DNA of 64,000 bases from Pseudomonas tumuqii (GCF_013184545.1 NZ_JAAOJA010000007.1:124001-188000); one strand, 5' to 3'. Shown: positions 26,819 through 35,349, counted from the first letter of the stretch. Numbers and translations: made by a program. Notes: generated by a model from the sequence alone, not told the origin.

Positions 26819-28825
26819 GTGTTAAGACTTGCCGAAAAGTTGCGCTGCCGTCTGGTCAAGCTGCCACGCCGTCACAAGCGACTGCTCCAGGTCAGCATGG
26901 ATGTGCTGCTGGTCTGGGCGGCGCTTTGGCTGGCCTTTGTCGTGCGCTTGGGCGATATGAAAAGCATTGAGCCGTTTGCCGGGCATGCCTGGCTGTTTGT
27001 TGTGGCGCCGCTGATCGCGGTTCCCATGTTCGTGCGCTTCGGTATGTACCGGGCGGTGATGCGCTATTTCGGTAACGATGCGCTGCTGGCCATCGGCAAG
27101 GCGGTCACCCTGTCGGCGTTGCTCCTGGCCTTGGCGGTGTACTGGCATCAGGGTGCCCCCAAGCTGATTCCGCGCTCGATGGTGTTCAACTATTGGTGGT
27201 TGAGCCTGGTGATGATTGGCGGGCTGCGCCTGGTCATGCGTCAGTACTTTATGGGTGACTGGTACTCGTCGGCTCATCCTGGCCGGCTCAATGGGCGTGA
27301 TGCCGGTTTGCCGAAGGTGGCGATCTACGGCGCTGGCGCGGCCGGCAACCAGTTGATCGCTGCATTGCGCTTGGGCCGGGGTATGCGGCCGGTGGCTTTC
27401 ATCGACGATGATGCCAATATTGCCAATCGGGTGATTGCGGGCCTGCGGGTCTATACCTCCAAGCATATCCAGCAGTTGATCGATGAAACGGGTGCCGACG
27501 AGATTCTGCTGGCGATTCCTTCGGCTAGCCGAGTTCGCCGTCGCGAGATTTTGGAGCTGTTGGAGCACTATCCGCTGCATGTGCGCAGTATCCCCGGGTT
27601 TATGGATCTGGCCAGCGGTCGGGTCAAGGTCGACGATGTTCAGGAAGTGGACATCGCCGACCTGCTCGGGCGCGATGCGGTGCCGCCGCAGCAGGCGTTG
27701 TTCGAACGTTGCATCCGTGGTCAGGTGGTGATGGTGACCGGCGCAGGTGGTTCTATCGGCTCGGAACTGTGTCGGCAGATCGTAGCCACCGGGCCAAAGA
27801 TTTTGCTGTTGTTCGAGCACAGCGAATTCAATCTCTACAGCATTCACTGCGAACTGGAGCAGCGCATTCGTCGTGAATCGTTGCCTGTGCGCCTGGTGCC
27901 GATCCTGGGCTCGATTCGCAATGCCGGGCGCTTGTTCGATGTGATGCGCACCTGGGCGGTGAATACGGTGTATCACGCCGCGGCGTACAAGCATGTGCCG
28001 ATGGTCGAGCACAATATCGCCGAGGGCGTGCTGAACAATGTGCTGGGCTCCACCTTTACCGCACAGGCGGCGATCAAGGCCGGGGTTGAGCACTTCGTGC
28101 TGATTTCGACCGATAAAGCGGTGCGCCCGACCAATGTGATGGGCAGCACCAAGCGCCTGGCCGAGATGGTCTTGCAGGCCTTGAGCGCGGAACCTGCGCC
28201 GGTGCTGTTCAGAAGTGATGATGGCGTGCATCGGGTCAACAAGACTCGTTTCACCATGGTGCGTTTTGGCAATGTGCTGGGCTCTTCGGGCTCGGTGATT
28301 CCGCGCTTTTACGATCAGATTCGCCGGGGTGGCCCGGTGACGGTGACCCACCCAAAGATCACTCGTTATTTCATGACCATCCCCGAGGCCGCGCAGTTGG
28401 TGATCCAGGCCGGCGCCATGGGGCAGGGCGGCGATGTGTTCGTGCTGGACATGGGCCAGCCGGTGAAGATCGTCGATCTGGCAGAAAAGATGATCCACCT
28501 CAGCGGTCTCAGCGTGCGCTCGGAAAAGAACCCGCATGGGGATATCTCCATCGAGTTCACCGGCTTGCGCCCTGGCGAGAAGCTGTATGAGGAATTGTTG
28601 ATCGGCGATAACGTCAGCCCGACCGATCACCCGATGATCATGCGCGCCAACGAAGAGTGCCTGTCCTGGGAAGTCTTCAAGAAGGTTCTGACCGATCTGC
28701 TCAATGCGGTTGAGCGTGATGATTACGATCGTGTGCGCCAACTGCTGCGCGAGACCGTGAGTGGTTATGCACCGGAAGGCGAGATTGTCGATTGGATCCA
28801 CCTGCAACGGCGGATAGAGCCTTAG
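26819..28825 (+). CDS. wbpM: Membrane-bound nucleotide-sugar 4,6-dehydratase WbpM
   Basis: This 668-residue protein has four N-terminal membrane segments (about residues 20-140), a first Rossmann-like region (AIYGAGAAGNQLIAALRLG near 165) and a C-terminal SDR catalytic domain (MVTGAGGSIGSELCRQI near 304, STDKAVRPTNVMGSTKR near 430). WbpM makes UDP-4-keto-6-deoxy-GlcNAc, the precursor of QuiNAc/FucNAc. In place of YxxxK it has MGSTK, as in the known WbpM subclass. The start is GTG at 26819. It usually lies at the end of pseudomonad O-antigen loci, as here. Confidence 0.93.
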   Translation: MLRLAEKLRCRLVKLPRRHKRLLQVSMDVLLVWAALWLAFVVRLGDMKSIEPFAGHAWLFVVAPLIAVPMFVRFGMYRAVMRYFGNDALLAIGKAVTLSALLLALAVYWHQGAPKLIPRSMVFNYWWLSLVMIGGLRLVMRQYFMGDWYSSAHPGRLNGRDAGLPKVAIYGAGAAGNQLIAALRLGRGMRPVAFIDDDANIANRVIAGLRVYTSKHIQQLIDETGADEILLAIPSASRVRRREILELLEHYPLHVRSIPGFMDLASGRVKVDDVQEVDIADLLGRDAVPPQQALFERCIRGQVVMVTGAGGSIGSELCRQIVATGPKILLLFEHSEFNLYSIHCELEQRIRRESLPVRLVPILGSIRNAGRLFDVMRTWAVNTVYHAAAYKHVPMVEHNIAEGVLNNVLGSTFTAQAAIKAGVEHFVLISTDKAVRPTNVMGSTKRLAEMVLQALSAEPAPVLFRSDDGVHRVNKTRFTMVRFGNVLGSSGSVIPRFYDQIRRGGPVTVTHPKITRYFMTIPEAAQLVIQAGAMGQGGDVFVLDMGQPVKIVDLAEKMIHLSGLSVRSEKNPHGDISIEFTGLRPGEKLYEELLIGDNVSPTDHPMIMRANEECLSWEVFKKVLTDLLNAVERDDYDRVRQLLRETVSGYAPEGEIVDWIHLQRRIEP

Positions 28826-28843
28826 GCAGCGGATTTTCGCTGC
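28826..28843 (+). terminator. Weak hairpin after wbpM
   Basis: Arms GCAGCG (28826-28831) and CGCTGC (28838-28843) with a six-base loop lie directly after the wbpM stop and are followed by AGGTTGTTTG. The stem is short and the T-run is poor, so termination is uncertain. Confidence 0.35.
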
Positions 28844-28874
28844 AGGTTGTTTGGGGGCCGACCTCGGCGCGATG

Positions 28875-28912
28875 CTTTTGATTTGCGGGCGGACGTTGTC
28901 CGCCATCGCAGC
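28875..28912. repeat. Intergenic repeat with GGCGGAC/GTCCGCC palindrome, copy C
   Basis: Contains TTTTGATTTGCGGGCGGACG and then TTGTCCGCCATCGCAGC. The core is the same as at 26622-26693. Confidence 0.6.
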
Positions 28913-28970
28913 TGAAGCAGCTCTCATCAAACAATAATTATGTTATTGATTTTATGGGTTATTACGTTTT

Positions 28971-29026
28971 CTGTAGGAGCGGGCCATGCCCGCGAAACGC
29001 ATCGCGGGCATGGCCCGCTCCTACAG
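28971..29026. repeat. Perfect 25-bp inverted repeat
   Basis: The left arm at 28971-28995 and right arm at 29002-29026 are exact reverse complements across 25 bases, separated by a six-base loop AACGCA. The arms begin and end with CTGTAGGAGCGGGC and its complement. This is a complete copy of a pseudomonad REP pair (BIME-like). It can form a strong hairpin and may work as a bidirectional transcription barrier. Confidence 0.85.
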
Positions 29027-29262
29027 GTACCCACAAGCCGATAGACGCAATTGCCCCCCAGTTTGCTGCGCAACAGCGCGGCGTCTGGACGACGGGGGAT
29101 CTCCTACAGGGAATGCGGTGCTGGTTGCTTTTGAAGGAGGGCCGACCCGGCACGCTGCTTGGAGGCCAGTCCTTCTTCTTTTCATAAGTACGTGTCCATT
29201 TTCTAGAGCGTTATGATGTTTGGGCGAAAACGCCATCTCCATCCTGACCAGAGATTTTCTTC

Positions 29263-29682
29263 ATGACTGATCAAGACATTCGCTGGCAACAGCGCCTGGT
29301 CAACTACAGCCGGGCACTCGCTCAATTAACTCGAGCAGTCGAGTTGGCTCGTTCGCGGCAACTGAGTGAGCTGGAAAAGCAGGGCCTGATTCAGGCATTC
29401 GAATTTGTTTTTGAGCTGGCTTGGAATCTGATGAAGGACTATTTCCTCTACCAGGGAAATCCCGGCATTACTGGCTCGCGCGATGCCATTCGCACTGCTT
29501 TCAAACAAGGATTGATCAGTGACGGAGAGGGCTGGATGGAAATGATCAAGAGTCGTAACCAGACAGCGCACACCTACAACGAATCCGTCGCCAACGAGAT
29601 CACTGAGAAGATCATGGTGCTGTACTACGACCTGTTTCAGCAGTACGAGAAACACATGCAAGATCTGGCCGACCAGATATGA
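29263..29682 (+). CDS. HepT-like toxin (HI0074-type nucleotidyltransferase substrate-binding protein)
   Basis: This 139-residue helical protein belongs to the HEPN-like HI0074/DUF86 group. The sequence [12 protein letters not shown] contains the RX4HXY motif that marks HEPN RNase active sites in HepT-type toxins. Its stop overlaps the ATG of a minimal nucleotidyltransferase gene by four bases. In the known HepT/MntA systems, MntA AMPylates the tyrosine of this motif and neutralises the RNase. The pair stands alone in an intergenic repeat zone, typical of mobile or accessory cassettes. The HEPN toxin role is inferred from the motif and pairing. Confidence 0.82.
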   Translation: MTDQDIRWQQRLVNYSRALAQLTRAVELARSRQLSELEKQGLIQAFEFVFELAWNLMKDYFLYQGNPGITGSRDAIRTAFKQGLISDGEGWMEMIKSRNQTAHTYNESVANEITEKIMVLYYDLFQQYEKHMQDLADQI

Positions 29683-30002
29683 CTGACGAACTCAGCTTTG
29701 GATTGCCAGCGCATGCTGTCGAAAAACTCCGGGGAGTTTTCCAAGGCTGGCCACAGATCCAGCGCGTGTTGCTCTATGGTTCGCGGGCCAAAGGCAACTA
29801 TCGACCCGGTTCCGATATTGATCTTGCAATCGAAGGCGATGAGCTTTCGCTCTCACAAATGTTAGCCATCGAGAATCAGATTGATGATCTGCTGTTGCCC
29901 TGGATGGTGGATATCTCCCTTAAGCATCGAATTGAAAATCCTGCGTTACTCGATCACATTGAGCGTGTAGGCATATCTTTCTATACGCGACAGGGACACT
30001 GA
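29679..30002 (+). CDS. MntA-like minimal nucleotidyltransferase antitoxin
   Basis: This 107-residue minimal nucleotidyltransferase shows [18 protein letters not shown], an exact GSX10DXD catalytic motif, with a further conserved acidic residue near [10 protein letters not shown]. It is the usual partner of a HEPN-domain protein. The ATG at 29679 overlaps the preceding stop, so translation is coupled. By analogy with MntA it would transfer AMP to the upstream protein. HI0073/HI0074 is another described pair with this layout, without proven toxicity. Confidence 0.84.
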   Translation: MTDELSFGLPAHAVEKLRGVFQGWPQIQRVLLYGSRAKGNYRPGSDIDLAIEGDELSLSQMLAIENQIDDLLLPWMVDISLKHRIENPALLDHIERVGISFYTRQGH

Positions 30003-30445
30003 CTGTTTTCGTAGGGCGGCCCGGGCGGCGATCTGTTCGGAGCGAAGCGACAGCCCGCCAGCTTTGTGCCGTGTCGATAGGCCATGGTGCACTGCCTTCG
30101 GCGAGTGACACCCTACCCATCGCAACGATTGGCGGCCATTCAATACAACCCGGCGGCTGGGCAAGCGGTTGATGGGTATCGCTTTGCTCAACCGCATCCT
30201 ACAAAACCGCTGCGGTTGCCAACCCGTAGGATGGCGTTGAGCGTAGCGATACCCATCGCAGCGATCGGCGGCAAGTCAATAAAGCCCGGCAGCTAGCTGG
30301 GCAACCGGTTGATGGGTATCGCTTTGCTCAAGCCTACGCGGCCCGCCACATCCTACAAAACGCTGCGGTTGCCAGCCCATAGGATGGTGCGGGCGGCGAT
30401 CCGTCGGGCCGCGTAGGTTGAGCGTAACGATACCCATCGCAGCGA
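30003..30445. repeat. Gap filled by about 140-bp direct repeats with inverted parts
   Basis: The unit starting GGTTGATGGGTATCGCTTTG occurs at about 30162 and again at about 30302, a 140-base period. Between them GTTGAGCGTAGCGATACCCA runs in the opposite sense, pairing with that start. Fragments with CCCATCGCAACGATTGGCGG or CCCATCGCAGCGATCGGCGG mark boundaries near 30117, 30253 and 30433. No ORF is supported. The array extends up to the batD stop at 30446. Confidence 0.65.
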
Positions 30446-32089
30446 TTAGCGCGGGTACAACGGTGGCAGCGGGCTGGTTTCCTGGGGGGTGTTGCTGGTG
30501 CCGGCTTCGTTGCGGGGCAGGGTGCCGATGGCGCGCCAGAGGTCTTCACCTTGCCAGTGCTGGCCGGTTTCGCTGTAGAGCGCGCCATTCAGGCCGTCCA
30601 GGGCGTCGGACAGGGGGACGAAGCGGGCGGCCATTTCGGCGAGGGTTTCCGGTTGTTGGCGGGCCCAGGCGTCGAGGGCGTGGCGGGTGGCTAGCGAGTC
30701 GTTGGCCAGGCAGGCGCGTTTCAGGTCGTCGAGCAGGGTACGCGGGCTGGGGCCGGTCTGGTTGGCGCGGGCGATGGCCGGCTGGCGGCGGGCATGCCAC
30801 CAGAGGCCGAAGCCGAGCAGGGTGCTGAGGCTGAGGAGGGCACTGCTCAGTTGCCAGGGCCACAACGGCGGGCCCTGGACCCAGGCCTGGGCCGGCGTTT
30901 CGCTGGGCAGCGGCTCTGTTTCCAGACCTGGAGCGGGCGCAACCTCGAGGCTGCGTGTCGGCAGGCTGGTGCGTTCCAGGCGGTCTTCGTGGGTATTCCA
31001 CCAGACGATTTCTACCGCCGGCAGTTCGAATTGTCCGCTGCGATTGGGCACCAGGGCTTCGCGTTCCTCGCGGCTGCCGATCACGCCGCGGTCGCTGATC
31101 TGGTTGGCCAGTTGCGGTTGGTCCGGGTAGCGCCGCAGGCCCTTGACCTCGGTGGCGGGCAAGGGGTTGAGTTGTGCACTGGACAGGCCGTCGGCCTTGA
31201 GCAGCAGGCTGCGCGTCAGCGAGTCACCGACCTTGGCGCTGTCCGGTTGCGGGCTCCAGGTTTCTGCCAGGCTCAGCGCGCGGGCCGGTAGCCAGGGCGC
31301 ATCGCTCGGGTAGTCGGCGGGCTTGGCTTTGACCGTCAGCGGGATTTCCGGTGATTTGACCTGCGCGACCTTGCCGGGACGCGGGCCGAATGGCTGGAAG
31401 TCGTTGCGGCTGGCGCGGTCGACCAGGGTGGCGCTGAACGCCTGGGCGGGAATGGTCAGTTCGCCGCTGCGCTGGGGGAAGATCGCGTAGCGCAGTTCGA
31501 TCACGCCATGGCGGATGCCATTGATGTCCTTTTCGTAGGTGCGCGGCTCGCCGAGTTGCTCGACCCGTGCGTCGGGCATTTCCAGCGGGCTCAGGCTGCT
31601 GTCGTCATACAGCGAGACGGAGTGGTAGATGCGCAGGGTCAGCACGCTTTGTGCCTGGACGTAGACGCTGGGCTGATCGAGGCTGGCGTCGATGAATACC
31701 GGTGCCAGTTTGCTCGTCGCGCTGTCGCCGTTGGCTTCCTGCACGTGCAGGGTGATCGGCTGGGTCTGCAGGTCGCCCAGGGTCAGCGGCGGGACCACCA
31801 CGTAGCCGCTCTGTTTCGGTTGCAGGGTGACGATCCAGCGGGTGATGGCGCGGGACTCGCCGTTGAGCGTGGTCAGGCGGTTGACCTGGCGGCTGCCGAG
31901 CACCTCGAACAGGGTGTCCAGAGGGCTGAGGTCGGGCTTGCCGAATTGGGTGGCGTCGTCGGATTCGAGGGTCAGTTCGAAGGTCTCGCTGATACTCAGG
32001 CGGGCGCGATCGATGCTCGCGGTGAAGCTTTGCGCGCTGGCCTGGAGTGCCAGCAGGCTGAGGAGAAGGGTGCAGAGCAGGCGGGTCAT
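30446..32089 (-). CDS. batD: BatD-like protein
   Basis: This 547-residue protein has a signal peptide (LLCTLLLSLLALQASAQS), an extended beta-rich periplasmic region with FTASIDRARLSISETFELTL, and a C-terminal membrane segment near residue 415 (WPWQLSSALLSLSTLLGFGLW) followed by a cytoplasmic tail. This is the layout of BatD/oxygen-tolerance proteins. Its ATG overlaps the stop of the VWA-TPR gene. The Bat group is linked to stress tolerance and envelope integrity; no catalytic activity is known. The tail ends in a proline-rich stretch. Confidence 0.85.
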   Translation of the reverse strand: MTRLLCTLLLSLLALQASAQSFTASIDRARLSISETFELTLESDDATQFGKPDLSPLDTLFEVLGSRQVNRLTTLNGESRAITRWIVTLQPKQSGYVVVPPLTLGDLQTQPITLHVQEANGDSATSKLAPVFIDASLDQPSVYVQAQSVLTLRIYHSVSLYDDSSLSPLEMPDARVEQLGEPRTYEKDINGIRHGVIELRYAIFPQRSGELTIPAQAFSATLVDRASRNDFQPFGPRPGKVAQVKSPEIPLTVKAKPADYPSDAPWLPARALSLAETWSPQPDSAKVGDSLTRSLLLKADGLSSAQLNPLPATEVKGLRRYPDQPQLANQISDRGVIGSREEREALVPNRSGQFELPAVEIVWWNTHEDRLERTSLPTRSLEVAPAPGLETEPLPSETPAQAWVQGPPLWPWQLSSALLSLSTLLGFGLWWHARRQPAIARANQTGPSPRTLLDDLKRACLANDSLATRHALDAWARQQPETLAEMAARFVPLSDALDGLNGALYSETGQHWQGEDLWRAIGTLPRNEAGTSNTPQETSPLPPLYPR

Positions 32090-33834
32090 CGAGTCTGTTC
32101 CTGACGCTGTTGCTGTTCGTACCAGAATTTACGTCGCAGCAACTCACCCGGTTCATCGGGGATTTGCCGCAGCCATTGTTCCAGGGCCTGGCGCCGCTCG
32201 CCATCGAGCGGTTGCTTGGCGCTGGCGATCTGTTCTTCGCCCTGCAGGTTATCGTCCGGTTCGCTGGGCGTCGGTGCGTCGCTGTCGCCGGGCGTGGGTT
32301 GGCTGGGCGCCTGCTCCTCGTCGCCAGGGCTGGATTGGTCGGAGGCGGGCGGCGGCTGGTCGGCATCGGGCGGCGCTGGGCCGGTCTGCGGTTGCGCTGG
32401 CGGGGTGGGCGGGCTGTCCGTTTGTGGCTGCTGGTTTTGCTGCTGGTCCTGTTGTTGGCTTTGCTGCAGCAGTTGTTCGATCAGGGCCTTGTTTTTCTGC
32501 GCCGGGAGCAGGTCCGGTTGCAATTCCAGGGCTTGGCTGTAGGCCTCCAGGGCGGCTTCCAGTTCATTGCTGCGGGCCAGGGCGTTGCCGCGGTTGTAGT
32601 GAGCGACGGCGTTGTCGCCGCGGGCGAAGCGTTCGGCCGCGGCCGGGTAATCGCCCGCCTGGTAGAGCGCCAGGCCCTGCCACTGTGGATCCTCGAAACG
32701 GGCGGCCGCTTCAGCTGGGCGTTGCGCCTCGAGCAGGCGCTGGCCTTGTTGATCGGCGCGCCACCAGAGGTCGTCAAAGCTGAAGGCGTAGCTGCTCTGC
32801 GGCACGCCGAGCAGCAGCAGTGGCAGGCAGAACAGCCAGCCTCGGCGGCCGGCGCAGGCGGCCAGCAGCAACAGCGGCAGGAGCAGCCAGTGGCCTTGAT
32901 CGGCCCAGGCCTGCAGGCGCATCTGTTCGCCGTCGCTGCGCAGTTGCTGGGGCGTGGCGAGCAGGCCGAGGTCGTGCAGGTCGCGGTCATCCAGGCTGGC
33001 CTGGCGATAACGCCCACCGATCTGCCGGGCGAAGCGGGCGAGGTCGGCGCTGTCGAGGCGCGGGATGAGGATCGCGCCCCGGGCGTCTTTGAGCAACGTG
33101 CCGTTTTCCTGGACGATAGGCGCACCCTCGGCGCTGCCGATGCCGAGCATATGCAGGCGCGCGCCGCTGTCGCCGAGCGCCTGGCTGATGCCGAGACGCT
33201 CCTGCTGATCCAGGCCACTGCCGATCAGGAGGATGCGGCCCTGGCCTTGGCCGCCCTGTTCCAGCAGTTGCAGGGCCTTGTCCAGTGCCAGGTCGGCACG
33301 CCGGCCCGGCTCGGGCATGATCGAGGGGGTGAGCGATTCGAGCAGGTTGCGGCTGGTGGCCAGGTCGTCGGATAGCGGCACCAGGGTGTGGGCGCTGCCG
33401 GCGAACACGACGATGGCGGTCTGCGCATCGCGGCGGGCCTGGAGCAGGTCGAGCAGCTTGCGTTTGGCCTGCTCCAGGCGGTTGGGCGGGGTGTCGCTGG
33501 CGAGCATCTGCGGGGTCAGTTCGAGCAGGATCACCAGCGGGTCGGCGGGTTTCAGGTTGTTCTGCTCCAGGCGTTGCCAGCTGGGGCCGAGCAGCGCCAG
33601 CAGGGCCAGCAGCCAGGCCAGCCCGAGGGCGATCCAGGGCAGGCGACTGGCGCGACCGCGACCGCCGCTGAGCAGTGCCGCATGAAACGCCGGCGGCAGC
33701 AGCAGCTGCCAGCGGCCGGCGCGCTTCTCCCGGTGCCAGAGTTGCCAGAGCAAGCCCGCCAGCAGTGGCACCGCCAGCAGCCAGTACAGGCGCAGCCAGT
33801 GGGGCCATAAACCCTGTAGCCAATCTTCGATCAT
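32086..33834 (-). CDS. VWA- and TPR-domain protein (BatB/BatC fusion)
   Basis: This 582-residue protein has two N-terminal membrane segments, a von Willebrand A domain (about residues 90-290), another membrane segment near 310-355, two TPR-like repeats (residues about 395-460) and a long Q/P/D-rich low-complexity tail. In the VWA domain the expected DxSxS metal site is replaced by LLELTPQML, so metal binding may be lost. The arrangement corresponds to BatB fused to the BatC TPR part. It overlaps batA and batD genes by four bases each. Confidence 0.84.
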   Translation of the reverse strand: MIEDWLQGLWPHWLRLYWLLAVPLLAGLLWQLWHREKRAGRWQLLLPPAFHAALLSGGRGRASRLPWIALGLAWLLALLALLGPSWQRLEQNNLKPADPLVILLELTPQMLASDTPPNRLEQAKRKLLDLLQARRDAQTAIVVFAGSAHTLVPLSDDLATSRNLLESLTPSIMPEPGRRADLALDKALQLLEQGGQGQGRILLIGSGLDQQERLGISQALGDSGARLHMLGIGSAEGAPIVQENGTLLKDARGAILIPRLDSADLARFARQIGGRYRQASLDDRDLHDLGLLATPQQLRSDGEQMRLQAWADQGHWLLLPLLLLAACAGRRGWLFCLPLLLLGVPQSSYAFSFDDLWWRADQQGQRLLEAQRPAEAAARFEDPQWQGLALYQAGDYPAAAERFARGDNAVAHYNRGNALARSNELEAALEAYSQALELQPDLLPAQKNKALIEQLLQQSQQQDQQQNQQPQTDSPPTPPAQPQTGPAPPDADQPPPASDQSSPGDEEQAPSQPTPGDSDAPTPSEPDDNLQGEEQIASAKQPLDGERRQALEQWLRQIPDEPGELLRRKFWYEQQQRQEQTR

Positions 33835-34862
33835 GGCTGTCTCCGCCAGGGACGTTGTGCCAATAGGCGTAGCCGTTGTTGCAGTTGCGGCCAGTGCTCG
33901 CGGCCCACCAGCAGCATGCTCAGCAGCAGCGCGGCGCTCAGTGGCCAGGCATACAGCGCCTGGGCCGGGCGCGCCAGGGTCGGCTGCTGCGCCACCGGCT
34001 CTAGGCGGTCGAGCTGCTGCTCGATGGCGCGCAGTTCCTGGCTGTCGCGGGCGCGGAAGTATTCGCCGCCGGTCGCCTCGGCTATCGCGCGTAGGCTCGG
34101 TTCGTCCAGGTCCAGCCCCGGATTGAGGCCGAACAGGCCGGCGATCCCGCCTTGTTGCGGATCCGCGCCAATGCCGATCGGATAGATTTTAATCCCTTCC
34201 TCGGCGGCCAGACGCGCCGCGATCAGCGGCTCGATCTCACCACCAGTATTGGCGCCATCGGTCACCAGCACCAGCACGCGGCTATCTGCCGGGCGTTGGC
34301 GCAGGCGCTTGACCGACAGGCCGATGGCATCGCCGATGGCGGTGTTCTTGCCGGCGATGCCGATGACCGCTTCGTCCAGCCAGGTGCGCACGGTGCGCCG
34401 GTCGAAGGTCAGCGGTGCCTGCAGATAGGCCTTGCTGCCGAACAGGATCAGGCCGACGCGGTCGCCCTGACGGCCTTCGATGAAGTCGCCGAGCAGGTGT
34501 TTGACCAGGGTCAGGCGGTCGACTTCCTCGTCTTCCCAGCGCATGTCGGCGTAGGCCATGGAACCGGACACATCCACCGCGAGCAGCAGGTCGCGGCCGC
34601 TGGCGGGAATCGGCAGCGGTTCGCCGACCCATTCCGGGCGGGCGGCGGCCGTAAGCAGCAGTAACCAGAGCAGGGCGAAAGGCGCCTGCTGGCGCCAGGC
34701 CGGCAGATTGGCCCGGGCGCGGCGTCCAGCCAGACCCTCCAGCTCGCCGAGGAAGCTGACCTTCAGGGCCGCTTCGCCGCTGTCCGCCGCGGGCAGCAGC
34801 AGGCGCAGCAACCAGGGCAGCGGCGCGAGCAGGATGATCCAGGGCCAGGCGAACTCAAACAT
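33831..34862 (-). CDS. batA: VWA-domain membrane protein (BatA)
   Basis: This 343-residue protein has N-terminal membrane segments (WIILLAPLPWLLRLLLP and FALLWLLLLTAAARP), an intact VWA metal site in LLAVDVSGSMAYADM, further MIDAS-type residues in GSKAYLQAPLTFD and VTDGANTGG, and a C-terminal membrane segment. BatA-type proteins sit in the inner membrane with the VWA domain outside the cytoplasm. The MoxR ATPase encoded in the same operon is the expected partner. Its start overlaps the DUF4381 gene by eight bases. Confidence 0.88.
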   Translation of the reverse strand: MFEFAWPWIILLAPLPWLLRLLLPAADSGEAALKVSFLGELEGLAGRRARANLPAWRQQAPFALLWLLLLTAAARPEWVGEPLPIPASGRDLLLAVDVSGSMAYADMRWEDEEVDRLTLVKHLLGDFIEGRQGDRVGLILFGSKAYLQAPLTFDRRTVRTWLDEAVIGIAGKNTAIGDAIGLSVKRLRQRPADSRVLVLVTDGANTGGEIEPLIAARLAAEEGIKIYPIGIGADPQQGGIAGLFGLNPGLDLDEPSLRAIAEATGGEYFRARDSQELRAIEQQLDRLEPVAQQPTLARPAQALYAWPLSAALLLSMLLVGREHWPQLQQRLRLLAQRPWRRQP

Positions 34863-35349
34863 GCTTGCGAATCCAGATGGCGACCGCCTGGTTGAGTCCG
34901 TCGATGGCCTTGTCGTCGAGGGTGCAGTGCGGTTTGTAGGCGCCTTCGACCAGAATCATCCAGCGGGTCAGGCCGGCCGCCGGGCAGCGGCTGTCGAGAA
35001 ACGCCAGCCAGCCGCGACTGCTCAAGGTGTGGCTGTGGCTCTGCGGGTAGTGCTGGCGGCACAGGCGCTTGAGCAGTCCATTGAGCTGCTGCAACCAGGG
35101 ACCGGCGGGCGCGCCGCCGTAGGGTTTGCCGAGTTGTTCGAGTTCCGCCAGGGCGGCCAGCCGCAGGGGATCGAGGGCGTTGTCGCTGACGCTTGCCGTG
35201 CGCCGGCGCTTGAGACGTTGCAGCAGGCGCGTCAGGCCCCAGGCCATGAGCGGCACGAGCACGGCCAGCAGCCACCAGCCGGGCGCGGGCGGCCACCAGT
35301 CGATCGGCGCCGGGGCGATCAGGGGCTCGAGTTGATCCAGCGGGTTCAT
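34855..35349 (-). CDS. DUF4381 membrane protein
   Basis: This 164-residue protein has one membrane segment near residues 22-45 (WWPPAPGWWLLAVLVPLMAW), then a soluble cytoplasmic part with LDPLRLAALAELEQLGKPYG. DUF4381 proteins are regular members of moxR-VWA operons and their role is unknown. It overlaps the DUF58 gene by four bases and batA by eight. Confidence 0.85.
   Translation of the reverse strand: MNPLDQLEPLIAPAPIDWWPPAPGWWLLAVLVPLMAWGLTRLLQRLKRRRTASVSDNALDPLRLAALAELEQLGKPYGGAPAGPWLQQLNGLLKRLCRQHYPQSHSHTLSSRGWLAFLDSRCPAAGLTRWMILVEGAYKPHCTLDDKAIDGLNQAVAIWIRKHV

Larger units (their letters stand above)
28844..29262. other. Repeat-rich gap between wbpM and the toxin-antitoxin pair
   Basis: This stretch includes a GCGGAC palindromic repeat (28875-28912), an AT-rich patch at about 28930-28970, a perfect long palindrome (28971-29026) and further CTCCTACAGGG-type fragments near 29100-29150. 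No ORF is supportable. The promoter of the HepT-like gene is probably between 29180 and 29250. Confidence 0.55.

Noticed and set aside
26822-28930. A 702-codon open frame on the minus strand opposite wbpM
   Set aside because: It mirrors the wbpM codons in a GC-rich gene, is rich in His/Gln/Arg and has no family motif, while the plus-strand frame has clear WbpM domains.
30003-30445. Possible CRISPR array, because of regularly spaced repeats
   Set aside because: The repeat period is about 140 bases, repeats are long and partly inverted, there are only two to three units, and no cas genes are nearby.
32110-33375. A 421-codon plus-strand frame within the VWA-TPR gene
   Set aside because: Antisense shadow; the minus-strand frame has membrane segments, VWA and TPR features and overlaps neighbouring genes in operon style.
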